Positions 22,531 through 33,813 of a stretch of DNA of 64,000 bases are shown here, in pieces. Position numbers and translations under genes: made by a program. Numbering within the stretch: position 1 is the stretch's first letter; each line of letters begins with the position of its first letter. The stretch comes from Leptodactylus fallax (Eukaryota > Chordata > Amphibia > Anura > Leptodactylidae): the NCBI GenBank assembly GCA_947044405.1, contig CAMRHE010000205.1:2108001-2172000 (forward strand). The letters are read 5' to 3'. A model generated the notes under the pieces. The model did no database searches, was not told where the DNA came from, and saw only the letters and a program-made list of their open reading frames with translations.

Positions 22531-23246
22531 GAACTATGTATTTTATTTGTCTTAGCTAAGGACATTGAGCCCAAACTACAGCATCATAGCTGGGGAGAAA
22601 GTGTCAGGTGGCTGAGGCTGCGCATGATTTTTTTTTTTTTTTTATTCTTAATGTAATTGTTGGCCCTGTGCTGTGACATCACAGCGTCACATTACAGAGA
22701 TAAATCATAGTGGGGCTGCTGCAGCTGTAAGTGGTCATGGGCTCACAATGACTTTGCATTTAGCTCCAAAGCTCTTCTAAATTCAATTAGCGCCAAATTG
22801 AAATGACCAAAGGGCTGAATCATTCCGGGGTTGTGGCAACTAATAGCCTTATAGATGTATATTACATGGTATATTAATGCATTACATACCATGTAATTCA
22901 ATAGAATGTAATGTGTTAAATCTCAGAATGTTTGAGATTTGATTTCAAAGTCCTTATCATGCTCTGGACGGGCTGTTTGTTCATGAACAGGAGCCCTCCA
23001 GCCATGGATGTAACTGCTAGGGTGGCAGACATAGCAGCTGCCATGAGGTCCAACAGCTAAGGGTGCCCATTTCCACTAAGAACTATGGTGCAATTAATGC
23101 TTACTATTGATGTGTCATCATTATAATTACTTTCTTTATATGCTGTGATGTCACAGTGTATACAGTGATCTTTTTGTGTGTGCATTATTCCTATGTTATG
23201 ATGTCATAGTAGTCATTATCCCTGTACTGTGATGTCACTGTATATA
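22531..23246. other. no gene; includes reverse minisatellite relic
   Basis: At 23110-23245 there are three or four diverged GTGATGTCAC-containing units, reverse relatives of the 8610-8835 array. Nothing else is recognised. Confidence 0.5.
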
Positions 23247-23437
23247 CACTGCACAAAAAAATAAAGGGAACACTTAAACAACACAATGTAACTCCAAGTC
23301 AATGACACTTCTGTGAAATCCACCTGTCCAGTTATGAAGCAACACTGAATGTGAATCAATTTCTCCTGCTGTTGTGCAAATGGAACAGACAACAGGTAGA
23401 AATGATAGAAAATTAGCAAGACAACCTCTATAAAGGA
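23247..23437 (+). mobile_element. Tc/mariner-type terminal fragment
   Basis: Follows TA and starts CACTGCACAAAAAAATAAAG, then GGAACACTTAAACAACACAA. From memory this is the end of a widespread vertebrate mariner-type element. The copy stops near TATAAAGGAT at 23437, where unrelated sequence begins. No transposase remains. Confidence 0.6.
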
Positions 23438-24332
23438 TGCGATACCGAAAGAGTAAAAAACAGACAGCGCGGAGCACTAATAGTGTAAAACAGTATGGTT
23501 AAGAATAAATATGACGGATAGCTAGCAATTTGCTGCTCACCTATTAAGGTTGTGGAAAGTCCACAACCACTCTTTAAGCATGTAAGTTGGGATGAGTTGC
23601 CTGATGGACCTCATAAAGCGGCTGGCGACCTCAGGAATTTAGTACCAAGTACACGTCAGGATATTCCAGAAGATTGCAAAAGAAGTGAGGCGATGAAGCG
23701 CTGGTCCAACTTGAAAGAATCTTTATTCCAAATAGGTGTAACACACAATGCGTTTCGGGAATTAAATAAACAGACAAAAAAAAAAAAAAAAAAAAAAAAA
23801 CGGGGTCAATAAAGGGGCAATATAGAGTGTGTTTGAAGTAGTAAGAGTGAACTGTAAGAATATTTCAAGTAACTGGAATAATGTTAAGCGGGATGAGTCA
23901 CCCCTGTAGCGTGCATCCTTGCACCCAAAAAGTGATAAGCTGTTGAACAGGGAGCCAATACGCATATCTGATGCGCTTACTGGTTCTGCATTATTTAAAT
24001 AAATAGAAAGGAAATACAGAAGCCTAATGTCAGATAGGCTGTTAGAGTCCAGAGATATGTACCACAGAGGCGATCGGTTATTGAAATAGAGAGCCAGTGT
24101 GCATGTGTAATGTGCACCCTGGCTCTGCTTAATGTTGGGGGGGAATGACTGTGGCGCAATATATGTTCCTAAGTGAAGTGGTACTGGTATAACACTTCAA
24201 GATGGTGTCAGTGATTAATATCTGGGAAGGCTGGGTAAAGTTAAAAGTGGTGAAAGGAATAAAATAAGGAATGGAGGGAGAAGTAATATATAAAATTGGT
24301 AGAAAATATAGTAATGCTAATTGAATATAATA
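23438..24332. mobile_element. PLE-like flanking sequence, left of Tc1
   Basis: Contains GTGTAACACACAATGCGTTT plus CGGG, and GGTTGTGGAAAGTCCACAAC, phrases I associate with untranslated parts of amphibian Penelope-like elements. A 22-base A run lies at 23779-23800. Sequence on both sides of the Tc1 insertion appears continuous (resuming at 25904) and leads to the Penelope-like element at 26130. The assignment is inference. Confidence 0.35.
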
Positions 24333-24334
24333 TA

Positions 24335-25901
24335 CAGTCATGGCCAAAAGTTTTGAGAATGACACAAATATTATATTTTCACATGATCTGCTGCCCTCTG
24401 ATTTTTATGTGTGTTTTTCAGATGTTTTTATCACATACAGAAATATAATTGCATTCATATTATGAGTAACAGAAGCTTATATTGACAGTTAGAATGAGTT
24501 AATGCAGCAAGTCAATATTTGCAGTGTTGACCCTTCTTCTTCAGGACCTCTGCAATTCTCCCTGGCATGCTCTCAATCAACTTCTGGACCAAATCCTGAC
24601 TGATAGCAGTCCATTCTTGCAGAATCAATGCTTTAATTTTGTCTGAATTTGTTGGTTTTTGTTTGTCCACCCGTCTCTTGATGATTGACCACAAGTTCTC
24701 AATGGGATTAAGATCTGGGGAGTTTCCAGGCCATGGACCCAAAATCTCTATGTTTTGTTCCCTGAGCCATTTAGTTATCACCTTTGCTTTATGGCAAGGT
24801 GCTCCATCATGCTGGAAAAGGCATTGTTGAGCGCCAAACTGCTCTTGGACGGTTGGGAGAAGTTGCACTTGGAGGACATTCTGGTACCATTCTTTATTCA
24901 TGGCTGTGTTTTTAGGCAAGACTGTGAGAGAGCCGATTCCCTTGGCTGAGAAGCAACCCCACACATGAATGGTTTCAGGATGCTTTACAGTTGGCATGAG
25001 ACAAGACTGGTGGTAGCGCTCACCTCTTCTTCTCCGAATAAGCTGTTTTCCAGATGTTCCAAACAATCAAAAAGGGGATTCATCAGAGAAAATGACTTTA
25101 CCCCAGTCCTCAGCAGTCCACTCCCTGTACCTTTTGCAGAATATCAGTCTGTCCCTGATGTTTTTTCTGGAGAGAAGTGGCTTCTTTGCTGCCCTCCTTG
25201 AGACCAGGCCTTGCTCCAAGAGTCTCCGCCTCACAGTGCGTGCAGATGCACTCACACCTGCCTGCTGCCATTCCTCAGCAAGCTCTGCACTGCTGGTAGC
25301 CCGATCCCGCAGCTGAAACACTTTTAAGAGACGGTCCTGCCGCTTGCTGGTCTTTCTTGGGTGCCCTGGAGCCTTTTTGGCACCAATGGAACCTCTCTCC
25401 TTGAAGTTCTTGATGATGCGATAGATTGTTGACTGAGGTGCAATCTTTCTAGCTGCAATACTCTTCCCAGTTAGGCCATTTTTGTGCAGTGCAATGATGA
25501 CTGCACGTGTTTCTTTAGAGATAACCATGGTTAACAGAAGAGAAACAATGATGGCAAGCACCAGCCTCCTTTTAAAGTGTCCAGTGGTGTCATTCTTACT
25601 TAATCATGACAGATTGATCTCCAGCCCTGTCCTCATCAACACCCACACCTGTGTTAATGGAGCAATCACTGAAACGATGTTAGGTGGTCCTTTTAAGGCA
25701 GGGCTGCAATGATGTTGAAATGTGTTTTGGGGGATAAAGTTCATTTTCTAGGCAAATATTGACTTTGCAAGTAATTGCTGTTAAGCTGATCACTCTTTAT
25801 AACATTCTGGAGTATATGCAAATTGCTATTAGAAAAACTGAAGCGGTAGACTTTGTAAAAATTAATATTTGTATCATTCTCAAAACTTTTGGCCATGACT
25901 G
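24335..25901 (-). mobile_element. Tc1-type transposon with DD35E transposase
   Basis: A 1,567-bp element flanked by TA (24333-24334, 25902-25903). Both ends read CAGTCATGGCCAAAAGTTTT inward, followed by GAGAATGA. The outer 40 bp are well conserved. A second inner repeat GTCAATATTTGC occurs about 170 bp in at both ends, an IR/DR arrangement. Only one disabling change is obvious in the transposase gene, so this is among the younger Tc1 copies in the window. The spacing suggests the DD35E group (named Traveler in vertebrates). Confidence 0.95.
24512..25525 (-). pseudogene. Tc1/DD35E transposase with one in-frame stop
   Basis: One minus-strand frame runs from Met (MVISKETRAVIIALHKNG) to the stop at 24512, interrupted only by TGA at 25067-25069. 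N-terminal helix-turn-helix region: LTGKSIAARKIAPQSTIYRI. The hook region GHPRKTSKRQ follows, then a second HTH ending in RTVRRRLLEQGL. Catalytic residues: Asp in VIFSDESPF, Asp in FQHDGAPCHKAK, Glu in [12 protein letters not shown] count 35 residues between the last two, against 34 in ordinary Tc1. The stop lies two residues after ESP, beside the first Asp. About 338 codons in all, close to full length. The open frame also extends upstream to 25561; the Met at 25525 fits the family start better. Confidence 0.9.
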
Positions 25902-25903
25902 TA

Positions 25904-26129
25904 GATAGATGTTGATAAGAAAGAGGGAGTGGTGTGTAAATTACTGAGAACAAATGGAAAGTGTCACTAACTCATTGTAATAAAACGAAGAGAGGAGATA
26001 AAAACGGGAAAGAAAAAAAATGTATACAGCACTAAGCACTATTTAAAACAGATAAACAGAATCCACATAAAAGCAGGAATTAAGTTAAAATACACTTTGT
26101 GCTTGTATATTAAAAAATTGATAATAAAT
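25904..26129. mobile_element. PLE-like flanking sequence, right of Tc1
   Basis: AT-rich sequence that continues the region left of the Tc1 element and leads into the inverted arm of the Penelope-like element. There is no gene in it. Confidence 0.3.
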
Positions 26130-26346
26130 GGTGATATACAAAATATATTTTAAATATATTACAAGTGATTTTCATATGTAACAGAAATATTTAATAATAT
26201 GAATATATATATATAAGAAAACAATGTAATATAAATAAAAAAGGATACAGTGTATATATAATACAATAAAAAATACATGATCTTCAGTGCAAGACAGAAG
26301 ATGTTCTCAGATGTCTCATTGAGACCGGCAGGCAGCATCGTGTTTA

Positions 26347-26492
26347 TTTATTTATTTATTTATTATGCATACTTGTATAGCGCCATCATATTCCGCAGCG
26401 CTTTACAGACATTGTGGTCACTGTCCCATATAGAGCTCACAATCTACATTCTCTATCAGTATGTCTTTGGAGTGTGGGAGGAAACCGGAGTA
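26347..26492. repeat. dispersed repeat inserted in PLE left arm
   Basis: TTTATTTATTTATTATGCAT, then ATAGCGCCATCATATTCCGC, AGCGCTTTACAGACATTG and GTGTGGGAGGAAACCGGAGT. The right arm lacks it: there GACTAAACACGATG is uninterrupted. Its first 50 bp recur at 31088-31137. From memory this is an abundant amphibian and fish interspersed repeat. Confidence 0.75.
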
Positions 26493-26845
26493 GTCTATAT
26501 ATCCAGAAAAATTCTTTTTTTTTTTTTAACAAATCTCTATTACTCATGATCTGATCTATTGGTGTGATCCTGAACCCATCAAATTCACAGTTATGATATT
26601 TTACCGAATGTGGGGAGACACTATGTTTCTGAAACCCTTTTAATGTTACCCCGTGCTTATTTAGGCGTTCTCTTTAATGTATCGATGTTCGCTCCACATA
26701 TTGCAGGCTACATTTACATTGTATGACATAAATAACAAAAGATGAGCCACATGTGAGATGCATTTTGATGGGAAATGTTTCACCAGTGGACGTACTAGAA
26801 ATTGTAATGAGACTATGTGTAATACTGTTGCAACATTAGCATCTT

Positions 26846-27726
26846 TCAGCGTTGCATCTGTACCTGATAATCCTCAGCTGCCCCTTTTCTACCACCTACC
26901 CAAAATACACAAAAATTCTTCCAACCCACCGGGCAGACCTATCATATCTGGTATAAATTCTCTCACTTCCAACCTATCCCAGTATATTGATATCCTACTA
27001 CAGAAATATGTTATTAATTTGAAATCCTACCTCAAGGACTCCGCCAGTCTGATTAAAGATTTACTATCCATACCTTGGAAACCCATGTACATCTGGGCAA
27101 CTTTAGACGTGGCTGCTCTGTATAGTAAAATTCCACATGAAAAAGGCCTCTCTACTGTTTCCCATTTTTTATCCACTGATCCATTAATGCCAAACAACCA
27201 ACAGACCTTCATTCTTGACAGTATACCATTTATTTTAAAGCATAATGCCTTCCATTTCAGTAATAAAGTATTCTTACAGACAAGGGGGACCGCGATGGGT
27301 ACTCGATTCGTGCCAAGCTTTGCAAATTTATTCATGGGCAACTTCGCAAATGACCTCATCTACTCCAACCATCCCTGGACTAATCATATTATCTTTTACA
27401 AAAGATATGACTTGATCTTTATATGGGAAGGATGCACTGAATCCTTCAATACATTTATCGATTATCTTAATAAACATGAACAGGAATGGGGCATCACCTT
27501 ATCTGGCACCACATCCAATTCATCTGTAGAATATCTTGATTTAGTACTTATGCATAGTGACAACAAGATCGTTACTAAGACTTTCTTCAAAAAAGTAGGC
27601 TGCAATAGCCTACTTGACTACACCAGATCACATTACAGAAAATGGAAAAACAAGGAGTTACTCAACTTGACTGTATCAAACCCTCAAATAGAACCCAGAA
27701 AGCTGCCCCAAAATTCCATTTCCTAA
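26846..27726 (+). pseudogene. Penelope-like reverse transcriptase, 5' truncated
   Basis: The open frame starts at 26758 inside the antisense arm, but homology begins near 26846. Motifs in order: LFYHLPKIHK, PPGRPIISGINSL, ATLDVAALYSKIPHE, LQTRGTAMGTRFVPSFANLF and then KRYDLIFIWEG. In functional PLE enzymes the last motif contains a Y(I/V)DD catalytic box; here only Tyr-Asp remains, which fits an in-frame loss of two codons. The N-terminal part of the enzyme is missing. Near 27690 the frame is lost. Reading continues in another frame as KFHFLTTYNYKHQQIKSILS, part of the thumb/connection region. Confidence 0.85.
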
Positions 27727-27773
27727 CAACCTATAACTATAAACACCAACAAATAAAATCAATACTCTCTAAA

Positions 27774-28222
27774 CATTGGCCAATGATCCTTTCCTTAACA
27801 AAATACTCCCCAAGACCCCGAGCATCATGTATAGACGTGCAAAATCTCAAAAAAATTTACTAGTCCCAAGCAAGTTGAGGGTACCCAAAGAAACAGATAC
27901 AATCCTTGTACAAAAACCCAATTATGGGGGGAGCTACAGATGCAAATGTTGCAACAGTATTACACATAGTCTCATTACAATTTCTAGTACGTCCACTGAT
28001 GAAACATTTCCCATCAAAATGCATCTCACATGTGGCTCATCTTTTGTTATTTATGTCATACAATGTAAATGTGGCCTGCAATATGTGGAGCGAACATCGA
28101 TGCATTTAAGAGAACGCCTAAATAAGCACAGGGTTAACATATTAAAAGGCTTTCAGAAACATAGTCACATGCGGCAAAATATCATAACTGTGAATTTGAT
28201 GGGTTCAGGATCACACCAATAG
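27774..28222 (+). pseudogene. Penelope-like GIY-YIG endonuclease domain
   Basis: After a second frameshift near 27775 the frame encodes PKTPSIMYRRAKSQKN and a CxxC pair in YRCKCCNS. The GIY-YIG core is SFVIYVIQCKCGLQYVERTS, then LRERLNKHRVNILKG. In the second half of the motif the expected YVG reads YVE, replacing the conserved Gly. The frame ends at 28222. The domain nicks DNA to prime insertion in active elements; this copy probably cannot. The same DNA is present in antisense at 26560-26845. Confidence 0.85.
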
Positions 28223-28413
28223 ATCAGATCACGAGTAATAATAGAGATTTGTTAAAAAAAAAGAATTTTTCTGTATATATAGACTAAACACGATGCTGGT
28301 CTCAATGAGGCATCTGAGAATATCTTTTAACTTGCACTGAAGATCATGTATTTTTTATTGTATTATATATACATTGTATCCTTTTTATTTATATTACATT
28401 GTTTTCTTATAAT

Positions 28414-28418
<5 letters not shown>

Positions 28419-28462
<44 letters not shown>
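28419..28462. repeat. (AT)n microsatellite in PLE right arm
   Basis: About 22 AT units. The left arm has only a short counterpart at 26204-26215, so the run expanded after the arms formed. Confidence 0.95.
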
Positions 28463-28468
<6 letters not shown>

Positions 28469-28541
28469 TCATATTATTAAATATTTCTGTTACATATGAA
28501 AATCACTTGTAATAACAAGAATTTAGAATATATCACCATAG

Positions 28542-31087
28542 TGGGGAAGGGAGGGTAGTAAGTTTAGGGAATAACCCAGCAATCTATGTTTACTGCCTGC
28601 ATCTATTGCTTAGGTGACTGGAAGTCTTACCTCTGCATGGGAACTTTAACATCCCTTTACGTAATATAAATGATATATTTTTCCATTACACTTGACCCAT
28701 TGCCTTATGACATTCTGCAGTTAAGCAACTTCTTAATGACTTCTGAAATCCTTGTGATATTTCTCTTTTCCATTTTCTCAGCATGTTGTATTCTTATCAC
28801 TCCCATCTATCATTATGCTACATTAATGAGCTTCTTAGAGACATATTAGAATAATAAAATGCTCATAACACACTTTTGTTTGCTTGTCTGGGAATATAAT
28901 ACAGTGAGTTGTTTCATTCTAATTATGGTTTTAGCACTGTTTTCTGGAACCGGAATAATAATTGTACTAAAATAATTAGTGGAAAAGAGTCAAAAACGTT
29001 CGACCTTTCCCAATTTACCTCATTATTCAGTTTGAAGAAGTCAAATCTAAACTTCTACATATGGAAATTTATACCAGGGAGAGATGTTTAATAGACTATG
29101 GGAGGACAAGGAACATTACGCTTACAGATATTTATTATTGGCCACATACTTGGACAGTTCCACCTATCTGCCTAATGGACATGGATATAATAGTAGGTGT
29201 ATTATCCCTCTACAAAGCCAGCCCAGCTTGCTTATTACATTTTAGTCTTTTATCTCGTTCTAATAAACGTGTCTATATAAGTTAGACTGGCCGACCAGAC
29301 GATCCTTCGATGTTGTGTCAACCTGAGCAGCAAAAGCATTTCAGTTCTGCATACTCCGTATCATGGACAATGGTTTGTCCTTTATTGTGTATACACGGAT
29401 GTTATAATATCTCTGAACCGTTCAAAGGGATTTATAGCCCCATCCACATACCTTGTTAAGATACAACAGGTGGATGTAATGGGGGAACCTGGACCTTTAG
29501 AAAGCTGACCCATGGGATTATTGAAATCCATGGTTCACCTTCCTGAGGTCAATTATTTGGCAGGAAAGAATTGATGCTCAGCTGGTAGCTGGGCAGATGT
29601 TGGGATCCGGTGATAGCCTGTGATTGGCTGTCACTGAGTCCAATTATTATGGTCCCTTTGACCCAGTAATAATTGTCTTTTGGGTGCTGGGGTGGCAGGA
29701 AAATCTTCCTGCCAACCGGCAACGGGACCTGATTGGCCAGAACAACTGGCCACATCTGGCATAAATCTGCAGGAAACACTGGGGTCTTGGTCAGACTCCA
29801 GCACTGCCTTCAGAGAGCCGGACCTCCTCCCACTGCCCTTCACTTACCTGATGGAGCATCTTCTTGAAGAGATGAAGAGGAGGTTTGGCGAAGGAGCGGT
29901 GTCTCTCAGACAGCGACTAGGGTGGAATGGCATCCAAAGAGCTTCCAGAGAGTGGTAGTCATTACCTGGAGGAGCAGCAGGACCAGTGCCTGGCATTAGC
30001 TCGTGGCCGGAGGAGATCTGGAGGCCGGTGCACTGCAGGGACAGCAGCAGGTCCAGGAGGCAGAGCTTGGCTGCTAACTCCCGGCCAGAAGCTCCAGATT
30101 ACATGAAGCCAGAAGTCAGTACTGCGACTGTGAGGAGGTCTGTAACAGTTGTTGATTGGTTGCTGGGGTGGCAGGGGGTTAGAGTGGACAGAATTACGGT
30201 TTAGTTGGTAAGGCTTGAGTTTATGGCTAAACTGTGTTTCTGGTTTTAAAAGTTATCATTTGGTTATAATTTAGTCAAATTATTTTCACCACTGGTAAAG
30301 TGTTATGTCTCTTTATTTATTAGGTGAGAAGTTTTAGTTCTATATTTAAAAAAACAAAACAAAATGGTAAGTATGTCATATAATCCCATAATGGGGGAGG
30401 GCTCAAACATAATCAGCTTGACTACTTAGACAGTCCCTATCTATATATCATGAAAGGGCACATGGACATAAAGGATCAGCTTATCACCAAAGACTTTGCT
30501 GCGTTTATTTTTTACCAAAGGCAGGAGAGGATTGAGCACAAGGTAGAAGTATAAGAGATCCCTAGATATATTTCGTATTCCTTTTGTAGCCATTCTTGGC
30601 TTTGGCTAAAAAAAACCTCAACAAAATCTTCAACAAAAAAAGCTGTAAATGTGACTTTTGGCTGTGTCCTTAAGAGGTTAAAGTAGTTACCTCTTTTGGT
30701 TTTCAGGGAGACAGATCACTAATATCAGATCTGTAGAGAATAGCTAATACACAGAGAATGGAGCAGGAAGTAGATAGCCCTGTTCTTGTTTTAGTGGCAG
30801 AACTGAGGTACTGCAGCTGTGGTACCATTCAAATGAATGGGAACTGATCTACAGTGTCTGGTCTGGCCACTGCACATAGAACTGTGCTTTCTGCTTCTTG
30901 CTCCATTCTTTATGAACTGCATAGAGACCGTGTTTTGCCAAGAAACTTGCTATTTATGTGCTGTGGAGTGCAGAAGTAATTCAGCCCAAGCGAGATTACC
31001 CACGTGGGGAGCCACATATAGGACTCCATTATGTATATAGACTTTTGTATTGTCACAACCCTAGAGGCAGTCTCAAATTGAGCATTG
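28542..31087. other. no supported gene; partly GC-rich 29.5-30.2 kb
   Basis: 28.5-29.5 kb is AT-rich and unassigned. 29549-30204 is GC-richer, with overlapping short frames on both strands and CCAAT-like motifs. It could be part of an unrecognised LTR or element, but no boundaries could be found. A relic of the AAGGC miniature family may lie at 30600-30660. Confidence 0.4.
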
Positions 31088-31137
31088 CTATTTATTATTT
31101 ATTTTGCTTACTTATATAGTGCCATCATATTCTGGAT
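31088..31137. repeat. fragment of TATAGTGCCATCATATTC repeat
   Basis: TTATTTATTATTTATTTTGC then TTACTTATATAGTGCCATCA matches the first part of the repeat inserted at 26347. Confidence 0.6.
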
Positions 31138-33167
31138 TTATTGCTTCTGCCGTGGAAAAGTGCTTTTGGGACTGTTTTTCAAGTTCAGGGACTGTCAGTC
31201 ATAGCTGGATTATTGAATTGTTTGTTGCGCCATCACTGTGCAAAAGAGACCAGCCTTGCACTTGAATGCATAGTTGAAGTGCATAGTAGAGGAGGAAGCC
31301 TCTACTATGAGGAGGAGGACTAGCTTGTAACCCGCAGCCACTTCAGGCCTGTGGTCTACGAGCAGCCCTAAGATGTCTGAGTCCTGGACAGAACACAGAT
31401 GTCTTGGTGCTCTCCATTGACAAGTGGCAGCAGCGATGGCAGAGGCTTCTCCGGGTATCAGAGGTAGATACATTTTTATTTTTTTTTTTTACACACTTTG
31501 GGCATTTTAATAGAGGGTGGGGTAATTCATATAAGAGGCCAATTGGGAGCTTTATATTTAAGGAAGGACCCTTAGCAACATAAGGGAACATAACTAATAT
31601 AAGGGGTATTAGGGGCCTTTAATAAAAGGGGGTATAATATATAAAGAAGGTCAATGGGGGCAGTATGAATGTAAGGGGCAATAACAATATAAGGGGGCAT
31701 TGGCACAGTATTAAAGGAGTTTTCCAGGGAATAATAAAGTTTACCGGTAAACACAAGGGGTTGTCCAGGAATTGGACAAATTGCAGATGAGGCCGGGGAA
31801 AAAAAAAATGATACTCAGCTGTCCTCAGTACACAGGATGTTATTAAGGGGAATTATTCACTGAGGGGCACTATTAATTAAAGGGGCCATAGGAGCATCAT
31901 TAAATATAAAAGCCTCGGGCTGCTTAGCATCTTCTACTAAAGCATTGCCCAACCTGCAAAGAGGAAACAACCTACAGCAACTTGCTTGAGTGAGAAGTTC
32001 TTAAAACAGAGTAGCCAAGACCATTGGGCACTGCCATCTTGTAAGAGCGCAAGCTTCCAGCCATGCCTGTGCGTATCCCAGACCACCAACCTAATGTCTC
32101 CGTCTCCAAGAATTGGGAAAAAGGTTCACTAGAACTGCTGAAGACTCTGTATGAGTAAGGCTCTGTTTAGATCACGTTTCTGCAGTCTGTTCAGCAGACC
32201 TGTTTAATGGATCTATTTTTTAACAGTAAAAACAGATACAAATCTGCATAATGTTTTTACATTAAAAAAGTTTTTTTTTTTTTTTTTTTGGTACAGTTGG
32301 TTAAACAGGTCCAACTTAATTGGTTAAACCCCCAATTAATCATTTGATTTTAGCTGTCTGTCCCCAGTTTATTTCTCAGGAAACTTTGCTCAGACTTCAG
32401 ACTGTAGCATGACACTATAGCATCTCTCCTCCTTTTCCTCAGTCTTCCCTTAACAAATCTCCTCTTCCCCCTCCCTGCTGCTTACCTATATTGAGCAGTC
32501 TCTCCTATCAGGTCTGCTCTGTTATCTCACTCAGTTGGCTGTAATATACTTAGGGGAAGGGGATGGCTCAGGGGCTGATCACTCCGAATTCACAAGAAAC
32601 AAACTGGGATATGTAGTTTTTTTATGCATCTTATCTGCATTTGCCAGCAAGTACTAACATAACCTGTAGAGAGAAGTGTATGTGAGAAACAGTGCAAACA
32701 TTATGCAAAACATATGTGCATGCAATACTGGCAGGTGGTAGGGAGCCCAGGGTCTGATGTTGGTGCATTGTTTGTCCTATAGTTAAAGCAGTCCTGGTTG
32801 CAAGCCAAAGCTCACATGGACCCTGTTACTCAAGGTTGTTGCTACAGTTTGCTCCTCTTTAGCGACTGGTTACAGCCTAACGCTGGCCTGACTCTCCCAA
32901 ACTGTCATGGACTCTGTGCAGAATTAAACCCTGGACTGGATTCCTGATCCTGAGGTGACAGAAACTGTCAAGCTGCAGCATGTGTAGGTTGTACTTTGGG
33001 AAGTGTGGGAGATGGCTTTAAAACAGGTAGATTTGGGACACTAAACCCCTGCTCTATAAGAACCTGAGGATGGTTTAGAGTCCCATATTGACCTGATAGG
33101 TTCTCTTCCAGGCACAAATGTGGAAGGGGTACGTTTCTACCATCTTACAAAGAAACACTTAGGCTGA
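31138..33167. other. no gene; TTAA-type element ends near 31.7 kb
   Basis: At 31709-31775 two element ends occur in tandem: ATTAAAGGAGTTTTCCAGGG and AGGGGTTGTCCAGGAATTGG, both of the TTAAAGG(GG)TTxTCCAGG type, without matching right ends. The region around 31590-31720 is rich in TATAAGGGG(C/T) phrases. An 18-base T run lies at 32272-32289. No coding signal. Confidence 0.45.
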
Positions 33168-33366
33168 GGTCCCCACGTTGCAGAAAAGCTGTTTTTTGTT
33201 GCAGATTTTGCTGCCAGGAGAGACCACAAAAGAAATGGGAAATATAAAGGAAGCTTTTATATTACTTCCTTTCTGTTTAGTCCGCTCCTGATATTAGCTT
33301 AAAAAATTGAATCAAAATCTGCAACAAAAAAAGCCAGCTTTTCCACAATGTGAGGCCTTAGCCTAA
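33168..33366. mobile_element. miniature element, TTAGGCTGAGGTCCCCAC family
   Basis: Left TTAGGCTGAGGTCCCCACGT then TGCAGAAAAGCTG; right CAGCTTTTCCACAATGTGAG then GCCTTAGCCTAA. Inverted repeats of about 33 bp enclose a 199-bp element with AAAATCTGCAACAAAAAAA near the right end. This is the cleanest copy of the family in the window. Confidence 0.75.
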
Positions 33367-33477
33367 AGAAGACCTTTGATATCCTCTAGAGAGTTGAGAT
33401 GGTTGAACTTCTCAAGATTTATTTCAGGTTTAAGATGTTTGGGACCAAGATTTATTTTTGGTCGAACAAGTGTAGGA

Positions 33478-33790
33478 CACTGTCAGGGCTCCTAGGAACC
33501 TGTATATCTAATTTATAGTTCTCTAAGGCAAATACAGTTGAAGTTGAAGCAATGGATACAAACTCTGAGTTTAACCATACGCTGCGCTGCCACTTTATTT
33601 TACACATTTAAAATGCTCCAAAATCACCCTTTTTTGGGGAAAAGTGTTTTACCCATGTTTTTTTTTAGACACTCATGGCAATTATATTGCAAAAATCAAT
33701 GATTTTATCGAAAAATTAGCCCGTTTTGATGACTTGGAAGTGCTAAAGGCTTGTTTGGGAGACAAATTTGTGGCTGTCAGCCTAGTTGAA
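33478..33790 (-). repeat. dispersed repeat shared with 55005-55350
   Basis: Reverse complemented, it shares AAATTTGTCTCCCAAA, GTGGCAGC, TGGTTAAACTCAGAGTTTGTAT and CCTAGGAGCCCTGACAGTG with 55020-55345. Non-coding. The two copies differ in the middle: the later one holds the TAGTGTTGAGCGAAC sequence there. Confidence 0.55.
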
Positions 33791-33813
33791 AAGCAAAGAA
33801 GAACCAACACTTG

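Larger units (their letters stand above)
26130..28541 (+). mobile_element. Penelope-like element with long inverted arms
   Basis: A reverse transcriptase followed by a GIY-YIG domain on the plus strand identifies a Penelope-like element. The left arm (26130-26845) is the reverse complement of the right arm (27938-28541). Shared blocks include ATCTTCAGTGCAAG, GATGAGCCACATGTGAGATG and GTTGCAACATTAG. The right arm contains the endonuclease-coding part, so the left arm holds it in antisense. Such inverted pseudo-LTRs with a 5'-truncated copy are a known PLE arrangement. The left arm is interrupted at 26347-26492 by another repeat. Confidence 0.85.

Noticed and set aside
23552..23812. 86-codon frame ending in polylysine
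   Set aside because: The lysines come from a 22-base A run. The sequence looks like untranslated element sequence.
29549..30204. GC-richer block with frames on both strands as a possible gene
   Set aside because: Frames are short, overlap in opposite strands and show no recognisable motif. Could be an element fragment.
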